A stretch of 64,000 bases of DNA, taken from the NCBI RefSeq assembly GCF_022341425.1, contig NZ_JABFUC010000005.1:1-64000 (forward strand), in the 5' to 3' direction. A program made the translations under genes and the position numbers. The DNA comes from Billgrantia campisalis (GTDB taxonomy: Bacteria > Pseudomonadota > Gammaproteobacteria > Pseudomonadales > Halomonadaceae). The notes beneath the pieces were generated by a model. The model did no database searches. It saw only the letters and a list, made by a program, of their open reading frames with translations, and had not been told where the DNA came from. This document shows positions 33,901-41,989 of this stretch, piece by piece. The number at the start of each line of letters is the position of its first letter. Position 1 is the first letter of the stretch.

Positions 33901-35850
33901 ATGCCGAAATCCGATCCGCACAAGCCGTCGAAGACTCCCGGCAAGCCGCCTTCTCCGCTCGACTGGGAGTCGCCGCCGTCAGGCGCTGGACCGCAGCCGT
34001 CACAGCAGCCACAGAGTCCGCAGTGGTTGCTGTTCGTGTGGTTCGCCTTCGCCATTCTGCTGCTGGTCTTCTATCTCGATGCGGCCCAGCGCGAGGTTCA
34101 GGTCGAACTCAGCTACACCGAGTTCCTCGAGGCGGTCGATGCCGGGCACGTCGAACGGGTGGTCCTGCGCGGCCAGTCGGTGGAGGGCCACCTCACCGAG
34201 TCAGGCCGCGAGGCGCTGGAGGTGGGCGAGGCCGAGACCTTCGAGACCACGCGGCCGGATGTGGAGAGCGAGCGGCTGCTGGAGCGGCTGGAGGCCCAGG
34301 GCATCCATATCGCGGCCCGGCCGGTGGATCCGCCCTGGTGGCAGCGCATTCTGGTGGGGGCGCTGCCGTGGATCCTGATCCTAGCCCTGCTGTTCTGGTT
34401 CTGGAATCGCATGCAGCAGCGTGCCATGTCGGGGGGCGGTATGTTCAGCATGGGCAAGTCCCAGGCCCGGCGGGTGCGTAGCGAAGAGAGCGAGGTGCGC
34501 CTGGACGACGTGGCCGGCTCGGAGAACGCCAAGCGCGAAGTGGTCGAGGTGATCGAGTTCCTCAAGGCGCCCGATCGCTTCCAGGCGCTGGGCGCCAGGA
34601 TCCCCCGCGGGATCCTGATGATGGGGCCGCCCGGCACCGGCAAGACGCTGATGGCCCGCGCGGTGGCCGGCGAGGCCGAGGTGCCCTTCTTCAGCATCAG
34701 TGGCTCGGAGTTCATCGAGATGTTCGTCGGGGTGGGGGCCTCGCGGGTCCGCGATCTCTTCAAGCAGGCCAAGGAGCAGGCGCCAGCGGTGATCTTCATC
34801 GATGAGCTGGACTCCATCGGCCGTTCCCGGGGCGCCGGCATGGGCGGCGGTCATGACGAGCGCGAGCAGACCCTGAACCAGATCCTCTCGGAAATGGACG
34901 GCTTCGAGGCGGAGGAGTCGGTGGTGGTGCTGGCGGCCACCAACCGGCCCGACGTGCTGGATTCGGCGCTGCTGCGACCCGGGCGCTTCGACCGCAAGAT
35001 CACCCTGGAGCGGCCCCACCGCGACGCACGGCACGCTATCCTGGAGGTGCATACCCGCCGGATACCGCTGGCCGAGGATGTCGACCTGGAGCGCCTGGCC
35101 GCGATCACCATCGGCTTTTCCGGGGCGGATCTCGCCAACTTGGCCAACGAGGCCGCCCTGCTGGCCGGCCGCCGCGAGCAGGAGTCGGTGGACTGGGCCT
35201 GCTTCGCCGATGCCCGCGACCGGCTGCTGCTGGGCGAGGCTAAGGATGTGGGGCTCTCCGACCAGGAGCGCCACATCGTCGCCTACCACGAGGCGGGACA
35301 TGCGCTGCTGGCCTATCTGCTGCCCAAGGCCGACCCCCTGGAGAAGGTCACCGTGCTGCCGCGCGGCCAGGCGCTGGGGGTGACGGCCCAGGTGCCGGAC
35401 GAGGAGCGCTACAACCACGGCGAGGCCTACCTGCGTGATCGCATCACCGTCATGTACGGGGGGCGCCTGGCCGAATCGATCGTCTTCGGCGAGGTCAGCA
35501 GCGGGGCGGAGAACGACCTGGAGCAGGCCACTCAGCTGGCAAGGCGTATGGTGGCCCGCTGGGGCATGAGCGAGCGGGTGGGGCCAGTGATGTTTGCCCA
35601 GAGCCGCGAGCAGGTGTTCCTCGGCAAGGAGATGGCCCAGGCCCGCGAGCACAGCGAGGCCATGGCGAACCTGGTCGACGAGGAGATTCGCCGCCTGCTG
35701 ACCGAGCTGGAGGCGCACGGGCGTCGGCTGATTGAGGAGCACCGCGCCGCCCTGGACGCCCTGGCGTCGGCGCTGGAGACCCAGGAGACGCTGGAGGCGA
35801 AGGCGATTGCCGAGGTGCTCGAAGGCGCTGGCGCCGCAACGGGTCGATAA
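33901..35850 (+). CDS. Accessory FtsH-like ATP-dependent zinc metalloprotease
   Basis: 649 residues from the ATG at 33901. Unlike standard FtsH it has a Pro/Ser-rich cytoplasmic N-terminus of about 40 residues before TM1 (about 42-59). TM2 lies near 148-167. The AAA+ core has Walker A GPPGTGKT (about 242), Walker [10 protein letters not shown] (about 298) and the second region of homology [20 protein letters not shown]. The zinc site HEAGH is near 463. It should degrade membrane and cytosolic proteins. It is probably a paralogue, because core ftsH normally follows rrmJ. The last eight codons lie in a 67-bp copy of dbpA DNA, in the wrong frame. Confidence 0.88.
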   Translation: MPKSDPHKPSKTPGKPPSPLDWESPPSGAGPQPSQQPQSPQWLLFVWFAFAILLLVFYLDAAQREVQVELSYTEFLEAVDAGHVERVVLRGQSVEGHLTESGREALEVGEAETFETTRPDVESERLLERLEAQGIHIAARPVDPPWWQRILVGALPWILILALLFWFWNRMQQRAMSGGGMFSMGKSQARRVRSEESEVRLDDVAGSENAKREVVEVIEFLKAPDRFQALGARIPRGILMMGPPGTGKTLMARAVAGEAEVPFFSISGSEFIEMFVGVGASRVRDLFKQAKEQAPAVIFIDELDSIGRSRGAGMGGGHDEREQTLNQILSEMDGFEAEESVVVLAATNRPDVLDSALLRPGRFDRKITLERPHRDARHAILEVHTRRIPLAEDVDLERLAAITIGFSGADLANLANEAALLAGRREQESVDWACFADARDRLLLGEAKDVGLSDQERHIVAYHEAGHALLAYLLPKADPLEKVTVLPRGQALGVTAQVPDEERYNHGEAYLRDRITVMYGGRLAESIVFGEVSSGAENDLEQATQLARRMVARWGMSERVGPVMFAQSREQVFLGKEMAQAREHSEAMANLVDEEIRRLLTELEAHGRRLIEEHRAALDALASALETQETLEAKAIAEVLEGAGAATGR

Positions 35851-35893
35851 CCTCGCCTCGCTGGGCTTCGAGGCCATGACGCCGAGCCAGGCC
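35827..35893 (+). repeat. 67-bp partial duplicate of the dbpA 5' region
   Basis: The segment matches 39541-39607, inside the dbpA coding sequence, at 62 of 67 positions. It contains the stop codon of the FtsH-like gene. In the dbpA frame it would encode [20 protein letters not shown], compared with [20 protein letters not shown] in DbpA. Homology stops at both ends, so it is an isolated fragment. Confidence 0.9.
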
Positions 35894-35920
35894 ACCGTTG
35901 GCGCGGATGCCGCCTTGAAG

Positions 35921-35969
35921 TGCCATTCCGTTGACTGCATCTAGTCATTATCAACGTGTCGGAATGGCA
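35921..35969. terminator. Wide-loop hairpin after the FtsH-like gene
   Basis: Ten-base arms TGCCATTCCG (35921-35930) and CGGAATGGCA (35960-35969) separated by 29 bases. It lies between the FtsH-like gene and the next start. The long loop makes it a poor terminator, and it might instead be a regulator site or element end. Confidence 0.35.
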
Positions 35970-35972
35970 TCA

Positions 35973-35982
35973 GGGGGGGGGG
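35973..35982 (+). repeat. Run of ten G in the ribosome-binding position
   Basis: Ten consecutive G end seven bases before the ATG of the ATP-grasp gene and take the place of its Shine-Dalgarno sequence. Length changes in such runs are frequent, so the run may alter translation of the operon. It is also a place where sequencing errors occur. Confidence 0.85.
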
Positions 35983-35989
35983 CAGTGCG

Positions 35990-37282
35990 ATGGCCACCAA
36001 GAATGTGTTCGTTTTCGGCTTGAATGACTTCAACCGCCGCAAGCTGGAGAAGCTACGCGGCAGCCAGGCGATTGACTTCCATCAGTTGCTCGACCGCCGC
36101 GAGCTGGTGGAGCGCCGCCACTATCCCATCGAGGAGATCCTCGAGAATGCCCGCCAGCGGCTGCGCGATTTCCCGGGCTCGGTCGACGGCATCGTCCACT
36201 ACATCGATTTTCCGGTGAGCACCATCGTGCCGATTCTCGCCGAGGAGTTCGGCCTGCCTTCGGCGTCGCTGTCGGCGGTGCTCAAGTGTGAGCACAAGTA
36301 CTGGGCGCGGGTCGAGCAGGCCAAGGTGGTGCCCGAGTGCGTGCCGCCCTTCGCCGCCTTCGATCCCTTCGACGACGCCGCCCTCGAGCGCCTCGAGCGC
36401 GAGGTGGGCTACCCGATGTGGATCAAGCCCATCAAGTCCTTCTCTTCCTATCTGGGCTTCCGAGTCGATGGTCCGGCGGATTTCCACGCCGGGGTGACGC
36501 GCATGCGCGACGAGATCAGTCGCTTCCAGGCCCCCTTCGACTACCTGCTGGAGAAGGTGGCGCGCCCCTCGGAGGTGGCCGAAGTGGGGGGCGGCCACTG
36601 TATCGCCGAGGGCATCATCGACGGCCGCCAGTGCACCCTTGAGGGTTACGGGCACCAGCGGCGCATCGAGGTCTACGGCGCGGTGGACTCGCTGCGTCAC
36701 GCTAACCGCTCCACCTTCGGCCGCTACCAGTACCCCTCGACGCTGCCGGAGCGCGTGCTCGAGCGCATGGAAGCGGTGACGCGGCGCTTCATGCGCCACA
36801 TCGGCTACGACAACGCCCCCTTCAACGTCGAGTTCTTCTGGGACGAAGAGAGCGACCGCATCTGGTTGCTCGAGGTCAATACGCGCATCTCCGAGTCCCA
36901 CTGCGACCTTTTCGAGAAGGTCGACGGCAGCTCCCACCATCAGGTGGCGGTGGACCTGGCCCTGGGGCGCGCGCCCGACTTCACCAAGGGGGCGGGTGAG
37001 TATCCCATCGCCGGCAAGTTCTTCCTGCGCACCTATGGCGATGCCCGCCTCCGCCAGGTCCCCGATGCCGATGAGATCCGGCGCGTCGAGCGGCAGGTGC
37101 CCGGTGCCACCATCCAGGTTCAGGTCGAGGAGGGAGGCCAGCTCTCAGAGCTGATGGATCAGGACAGCTACAGTTTCTGTCTAGCCTTGGTGTTCATCGG
37201 CGCCGAGGAGGAAGCCGAACTCCTGGACAAGTTCGATGAGGTCGGCCGATTGCTGACCTTCGAGTTCGACAAGGCCTGCTGA
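35990..37282 (+). CDS. ATP-grasp family ligase
   Basis: 430 residues. The N-terminal part (about 1-100) starts NVFVFGLNDFNRRKLEKL and resembles a pre-ATP-grasp domain. The ATP-grasp core runs to about 330: YPMWIKPIKSFSSYLGFRV has the first ATP-binding Lys, DYLLEKV follows, and FNVEFFWDEES together with WLLEVNTRISESH bears the Mg-binding Glu and Asn residues. It should form an amide or similar bond with an acyl-phosphate intermediate. Its stop is 12 bases before the CocE-like gene, so the two form an operon. Substrates unknown. Confidence 0.82.
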   Translation: MATKNVFVFGLNDFNRRKLEKLRGSQAIDFHQLLDRRELVERRHYPIEEILENARQRLRDFPGSVDGIVHYIDFPVSTIVPILAEEFGLPSASLSAVLKCEHKYWARVEQAKVVPECVPPFAAFDPFDDAALERLEREVGYPMWIKPIKSFSSYLGFRVDGPADFHAGVTRMRDEISRFQAPFDYLLEKVARPSEVAEVGGGHCIAEGIIDGRQCTLEGYGHQRRIEVYGAVDSLRHANRSTFGRYQYPSTLPERVLERMEAVTRRFMRHIGYDNAPFNVEFFWDEESDRIWLLEVNTRISESHCDLFEKVDGSSHHQVAVDLALGRAPDFTKGAGEYPIAGKFFLRTYGDARLRQVPDADEIRRVERQVPGATIQVQVEEGGQLSELMDQDSYSFCLALVFIGAEEEAELLDKFDEVGRLLTFEFDKAC

Positions 37283-37294
37283 GGAGGTGCTTGA

Positions 37295-39316
37295 ATGGAA
37301 ACGGTTCACGACTTTCCTTATCAGGTACGCCGCATCGAGAATCTCTGGATCCCCCTGCCGGAGGGAACCCGGCTTGCGGCGCGCGCCTGGATTCCGGAAG
37401 CCGCCGAGACCACCCCGGTGCCGGCCATTCTCGAATACATTCCCTACCGCAAGCGGGACTTCACGCGAAGCCGCGACGACATCATGCACGGCTGGTTTGC
37501 CGGCCATGGCTATGCCTGCCTGCGCGTTGACCTGCGCGGCAGCGGTGAGTCGGAAGGGCTGTTGACCGATGAGTACCTGCCGCAGGAACTCGATGACGGC
37601 GAGGCGGTGCTGCGCTGGATCGCCGACCAGCCCTGGTGCAACGGCCGCGTCGGCATGATCGGGATTTCCTGGGGTGGCTTCAACGGCCTGCAGCTCGCCG
37701 CCCGTCAGCCGCCGGAATTGGGCGCGGTGATCGCCGTTTGCGCCACGGATGACCGCTACACCGATGACATTCACTACATGGGCGGCTGCCTGTTGGCCGA
37801 CAACCTGTCCTGGGCCTCGACCATGTACAGCCATACGGCCTTGCCACCGGATCCCGCTCTGGTGGGGGAGAGCTGGCGCGAGACCTGGCACAAGCGCATG
37901 GCGGGAAGCGGCTTCTGGCTCGAGTCCTGGCTGTCCCATCAGCGCCGCGACGACTACTGGCGCCACGGCTCCGTCAATGAGCATTTTGACGCCGTGCAGG
38001 TGCCGGTGATGGCGGTGTCGGGCTGGGCCGATGGCTACTCCAACGCCGTGCTGCGCCTGCTGGAGGGGCTCCGAGTGCCGCGCCAGGGGCTGATTGGCCC
38101 CTGGGGTCACAAGTATCCCCACCAGGGACAGCCGGGACCGGCCATCGATTTTCTGAGCGAAGCGGTACGCTGGTGGGATCGCTGGCTCAAGGGGGTCGAG
38201 AGCGGCGTGGAGGCCGAGCCGATGCTGCGTGCCTGGATGCAGGAGAGCGCTCGCCCCGAGACCAATCTGCGCACCCGGCCCGGGCGATGGGTGGGTGAGC
38301 CCGCCTGGCCGTCGCCGCGTATCCGCGACTGGGTCCATCCCCTGAGCCGCGGCCGGGTCGGCGGGCCGGGCCATGAGGCGGACAGCGGCCGGCTGTCGAT
38401 TCAGTCGCCGCTCTCGGTGGGGCTGTTTGCCGGGCGCTGGTGCTCCTTTACGGCCACCCCGGACCTGCCCCACGACCAGCGCGAGGAGGACGGTGGCTCG
38501 CTGGTATTCGACAGCAAGCCTCTCGAGGCGCCGCTGGAGATCCTCGGCGCGCCGGTGGTAAGGCTGCGGGTGGCGGCCGACCAACCCGTCGCCATGGTGG
38601 CGGTGCGGCTCTCGGATGTCGCCGAGAACGACGAGGCCACCCGGGTGAGCTATGGTGTGCTCAACCTGGCCCATCGCAATGGCCATGCCGACCCCCAGCC
38701 GCTGACACCGGGCGATTTTCATGACGTCAGGGTGGAACTCAACGATATCGGTCAGCGCTTTCCGGCCGGTCACCGCATCCGGGTATCGGTCTCCACCTCC
38801 TACTGGCCCGTGGTCTGGCCGGCACCGGTGCCGACGCGGCTGACGGTCGATACCGCCGGCAGCACCCTCTCGCTTCCGGTGCGTGACGATACCCGCGGCG
38901 ACGACGCCCTCCGCGATCCGGGGCCGGCACGCGGCGCCCCGGCTGGCGCCGTGACCCAGCGAATCCCGCGCGACTATGCCTGGAACGTGCTGCGCGACCT
39001 GGCGGCCGACCGCTCGGTGCTGGAGGTGCGTAAGGACGAAGGGGAGAGTTATCTCGCTGGCCCCGACCTCACCCTGCGCATCCGCACGGTGGAGCGCTAC
39101 TCCCACACCGGCAACGACTACCGCAGCGTGCGCGGCGAAACCGAGGGGCAGCGCACCCTGTCGCGAGGCGACTGGTCGGTGACCGTCCGCACCCGCACGG
39201 TGCTTACCTCGGATGCCACCCACTTCTACCTGCGCGCGGAGATGGATGGCTACGAGGGGGATCGTCGGGTGCATTCGCACAACATCGAGCGTGCGATCGA
39301 ACGCGACGGGGTGTAA
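37295..39316 (+). CDS. CocE/NonD-family hydrolase (S15 peptidase-like)
   Basis: 673 residues. The alpha/beta-hydrolase part has the Ser nucleophile in GMIGISWGGFNGLQLA (near residue 119), an oxyanion Tyr in EYIPYRKRD near residue 49, and the C-terminal jelly-roll domain begins near residue 385. CocE hydrolyses esters and S15 enzymes cleave X-Pro dipeptides. The GAGGAGGT site gives strong translation right after the ATP-grasp gene. Together the two genes might make and break an amide or peptide, but no substrate can be named. Confidence 0.9.
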   Translation: METVHDFPYQVRRIENLWIPLPEGTRLAARAWIPEAAETTPVPAILEYIPYRKRDFTRSRDDIMHGWFAGHGYACLRVDLRGSGESEGLLTDEYLPQELDDGEAVLRWIADQPWCNGRVGMIGISWGGFNGLQLAARQPPELGAVIAVCATDDRYTDDIHYMGGCLLADNLSWASTMYSHTALPPDPALVGESWRETWHKRMAGSGFWLESWLSHQRRDDYWRHGSVNEHFDAVQVPVMAVSGWADGYSNAVLRLLEGLRVPRQGLIGPWGHKYPHQGQPGPAIDFLSEAVRWWDRWLKGVESGVEAEPMLRAWMQESARPETNLRTRPGRWVGEPAWPSPRIRDWVHPLSRGRVGGPGHEADSGRLSIQSPLSVGLFAGRWCSFTATPDLPHDQREEDGGSLVFDSKPLEAPLEILGAPVVRLRVAADQPVAMVAVRLSDVAENDEATRVSYGVLNLAHRNGHADPQPLTPGDFHDVRVELNDIGQRFPAGHRIRVSVSTSYWPVVWPAPVPTRLTVDTAGSTLSLPVRDDTRGDDALRDPGPARGAPAGAVTQRIPRDYAWNVLRDLAADRSVLEVRKDEGESYLAGPDLTLRIRTVERYSHTGNDYRSVRGETEGQRTLSRGDWSVTVRTRTVLTSDATHFYLRAEMDGYEGDRRVHSHNIERAIERDGV

Positions 39317-39499
39317 GCCTTTGGCGTCGACCGGGGGCGTGCGATTGCAGGGCGATAGTCAAGCGCCCCCGCCGCCTTTCTGCTATCCTGCAGGCCTTCC
39401 ACGCTTTCCCGGCCCATGCCGCCCGGCTTTCGCCGCCGCCCGCTGTCGACTCCGACTCGCTCTACCCGGCCATTGCCCCCTTGTCTGCAGGATGTTCCC

Positions 39500-40903
39500 T
39501 TGTCTGATCCCTTCCCCGATGCCGCCTTCGCCTCGCTGCCGCTGGCGCCGGAACTGCTCGATAACCTCGCCTCGCTGGGCTTCGACGCCATGACGCCGAT
39601 CCAGGCCGAGAGCCTGCCGCCGATCCTGGCCGGCCGCGACGTGATCGCTCGAGCGAAGACCGGCTCCGGCAAGACCGCGGCCTTCGGCCTGGGGCTGCTC
39701 TCGCGGCTGACGCTTGCGAGCTTTGCGGTGCAGGGGCTGGTGCTCTGCCCGACCCGGGAGCTGGCGGACCAGGTGGCCGGCGAGCTGCGCCGGCTGGCGC
39801 GCGGCCTGCCCAACGTCAAGGTGTTGACCCTGTGCGGCGGTGCCCCCTTCGGTCCACAGCTCTCCTCCCTGGCCCACGGTGCCCATCTGGTGGTGGGCAC
39901 CCCGGGTCGGATCGAGGAGCACCTGCGCAAGGGTTCGCTCACCCTGGACGGGCTCGAGACCCTGGTGCTGGACGAGGCCGACCGCATGCTCGACATGGGC
40001 TTTCAGGCGAGCCTGGAGGCGATCGTTGCCCAGACCCCGGCGCGCCGCCAGACGCTGCTGTTCAGCGCCACTTTTTCCGACGCCGTGCGGCCCGTGGCCG
40101 CGGCGCTGATGCGCGACCCGCTGACGGTGGAGGTGGCCGAGAGCCACGACGCCCGCAGCATCCATGAGCGGGTCTACCGCGTCGCCGACGGCGACGAGGC
40201 GCGCCTGGAGGGGCTGTGCCGGCTGCTCTTGCATTTCCGCCCGGCGTCCAGCGTGGTGTTCTGCAACACCAAGCGCGAGACCGACGAGGTGGCCCAGGCG
40301 CTCGAGGCGGCGGGCTTCAGCGCCCTGGCGCTGCACGGCGACCTGGAGCAGGCCGACCGTGACCGGCTGCTGGTGCTGTTCGCCAACCGCAGCGCCTCGA
40401 TCCTGGTGGCCACCGACGTGGCGGCCCGCGGGCTCGATATCGCCGAGCTGGACGCGGTGTTCAACTATCACATCGCCCGGGACCTGGAGGTCCACGTACA
40501 CCGGGTCGGGCGTACCGGCCGAGCCGGCAGCGCCGGCATCGCCTGCACCCTGGTCGGCGAGGGCGAGGCCTACCGGCTGGCGCGGCTGAGCGACTTCCTC
40601 GGCGAGCCCCTGGAGGAGGCCACGCTGCCGCCCCGATCGGTGCTGGCCCGCGAGCCCCTGGTGCCGCCCATGGCGACCCTGCAGATCGGCGGCGGCAAGA
40701 AGCAGAAGGTGCGCCCCGGCGATATCCTCGGCGCCCTGACCGGCGAGGCGGGCCTGGCCGGTGACCAGGTGGGCAAGATCAAGGTGCTGGCCAACAGCGC
40801 CTACGTGGCCGTACAGCGCGAGGTGGCCGCCCAGGCCCTGGAGCGACTGATCGACGGCAGAATCAAGGGGCGCAGCTTCCGCGCCCGGCGCGTCAGCCAG
40901 TGA
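39500..40903 (+). CDS. dbpA: ATP-dependent RNA helicase DbpA
   Basis: 467 residues from the TTG at 39500, which has AGGA eight bases upstream and gives the length of DbpA (457 in E. coli); an upstream ATG at 39416 adds a low-complexity leader. Q motif GFDAMTPIQAESLPPIL, Walker A AKTGSGKT, DEAD in LVLDEADRMLDMGF, motif III LLFSATFSD, and HRVGRTGR in motif VI are all present. The C-terminal 70 residues, beginning VRPGDILGALTGEAGL, are the DbpA RNA-binding domain that recognises hairpin 92 of 23S rRNA. It acts in large-subunit ribosome assembly. Confidence 0.94.
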   Translation: MSDPFPDAAFASLPLAPELLDNLASLGFDAMTPIQAESLPPILAGRDVIARAKTGSGKTAAFGLGLLSRLTLASFAVQGLVLCPTRELADQVAGELRRLARGLPNVKVLTLCGGAPFGPQLSSLAHGAHLVVGTPGRIEEHLRKGSLTLDGLETLVLDEADRMLDMGFQASLEAIVAQTPARRQTLLFSATFSDAVRPVAAALMRDPLTVEVAESHDARSIHERVYRVADGDEARLEGLCRLLLHFRPASSVVFCNTKRETDEVAQALEAAGFSALALHGDLEQADRDRLLVLFANRSASILVATDVAARGLDIAELDAVFNYHIARDLEVHVHRVGRTGRAGSAGIACTLVGEGEAYRLARLSDFLGEPLEEATLPPRSVLAREPLVPPMATLQIGGGKKQKVRPGDILGALTGEAGLAGDQVGKIKVLANSAYVAVQREVAAQALERLIDGRIKGRSFRARRVSQ

Positions 40904-40931
40904 GGCGCATCGGCGAACCCCAGGGGGAGAG

Positions 40932-41846
40932 ATGAAGATACCCAAGCGACTGCAGCCGCTGGTGGACGACGGCCTGATCGAGGCGGTCGAGAGCCAGCTG
41001 ATGAGCGGCAAGGAGGCTCAGGTCTACGTGGTGCGCTCCCACGGGGAGCGGCGCTGCGCCAAGGTCTTCAAGGAGGCCAAGCAGCGCAGCTTCAAGCAGG
41101 CCGTGCAGTACCAGGAGGGCCGCCGCGAGCGCAACAGCCGCCGCTCCCGGGCCATGGCCAAGAAGACCCGCTACGGCCAGAAGGAGCAGGAGCAGGCCTG
41201 GCTCAACGCCGAGGTCGACGCCCTCTACCGGCTGGCCGCGGCGGAGGTGCGGGTGCCCAAGCCCTACGGCTTCATCGACGGCGTGCTGCTGATGGAGATG
41301 ATCAGTGACGCCGAGGGCCTCACCGCGCCGCGCCTGGACGACGTCACCCTGAGCGCCGAGCAGGCCCGGGAGCACTACGCCAAGATCATCAGTGACGTCG
41401 TGAAGATGCTGTATGCCGGCCTGATCCACGGCGATCTCTCCGAGTTCAACGTGCTGCTGGCCGCCGATGGCCCGGTGATCATCGACCTGCCCCAGGCGGT
41501 GGACGCTGCCGGCAACAACAGCGCCGAGTGGATGTTCGAGCGCGACGTGGACAACATGCGTCGCTACTTCGGCCGCTTCGCCCCGGAGCTTCTGGCCACC
41601 GACTATGGCAAGGAGATCTGGGCGCTCTATGAAGCCGGCGAGCTTCACCCGGAGAGCCAGTTGACCGGCTGCTTCGTGCACGACACCGCGCCGGTCGATG
41701 TCGACGAGCTGATGACGGTGATCGACGACGTGCGCGACGAGGAGGCCTACCGCCAGGCGGCCCGCCACCGCGGCGACGAACCCGGGGTCGAGGAGGCCGC
41801 CGAGGAGTGGCGGGAATCCCACGGTGAAAGAAAGACGTATTCCTGA
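40932..41846 (+). CDS. RIO1-like atypical protein kinase
   Basis: 304 residues with a RIO kinase domain: GKEAQVYVVRSHGERRCAKVF near residue 29 has the ATP-binding loop and Lys, HGDLSEFNVLLA near 161 is the catalytic loop with Asp and Asn, and IIDLPQAVD near 179 is the metal-binding segment that replaces DFG. Bacterial members of this group (PA4780 type) are found in many gammaproteobacteria and their targets are unknown. GGGGGAGA precedes the ATG. It lies 28 bases after dbpA and is probably co-transcribed, which hints at a ribosome-related role as for archaeal and eukaryotic RIO proteins. Confidence 0.9.
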   Translation: MKIPKRLQPLVDDGLIEAVESQLMSGKEAQVYVVRSHGERRCAKVFKEAKQRSFKQAVQYQEGRRERNSRRSRAMAKKTRYGQKEQEQAWLNAEVDALYRLAAAEVRVPKPYGFIDGVLLMEMISDAEGLTAPRLDDVTLSAEQAREHYAKIISDVVKMLYAGLIHGDLSEFNVLLAADGPVIIDLPQAVDAAGNNSAEWMFERDVDNMRRYFGRFAPELLATDYGKEIWALYEAGELHPESQLTGCFVHDTAPVDVDELMTVIDDVRDEEAYRQAARHRGDEPGVEEAAEEWRESHGERKTYS

Positions 41847-41893
41847 TGCGACTTTGACTGCAGGCCGAGGGCGTGATATTCACGGGGGCGAGC

Positions 41894-41913
41894 CATCGAA
41901 TAATAATTCGATG
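41894..41913. promoter_or_regulatory. Perfect 8-bp inverted repeat CATCGAAT-AATA-ATTCGATG
   Basis: Short palindrome between the RIO kinase and the MEDS-GGDEF-EAL gene. It may be an operator for the downstream gene or a small terminator hairpin; the following bases are not a clear T-run. Confidence 0.35.
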
Positions 41914-41989
41914 GGTTCACTTCTTATAGCTCTAATGTAGCGCGATTGAGTTGATTGAGTGACATCTCCTCGTCGCGTAAGGGTCTCCC

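Noticed and set aside
39416..39499. Longer start for DbpA
   Set aside because: Adds 28 Arg/Pro-rich residues absent from DbpA proteins. The TTG at 39500 has a better ribosome-binding site and fits the family length.
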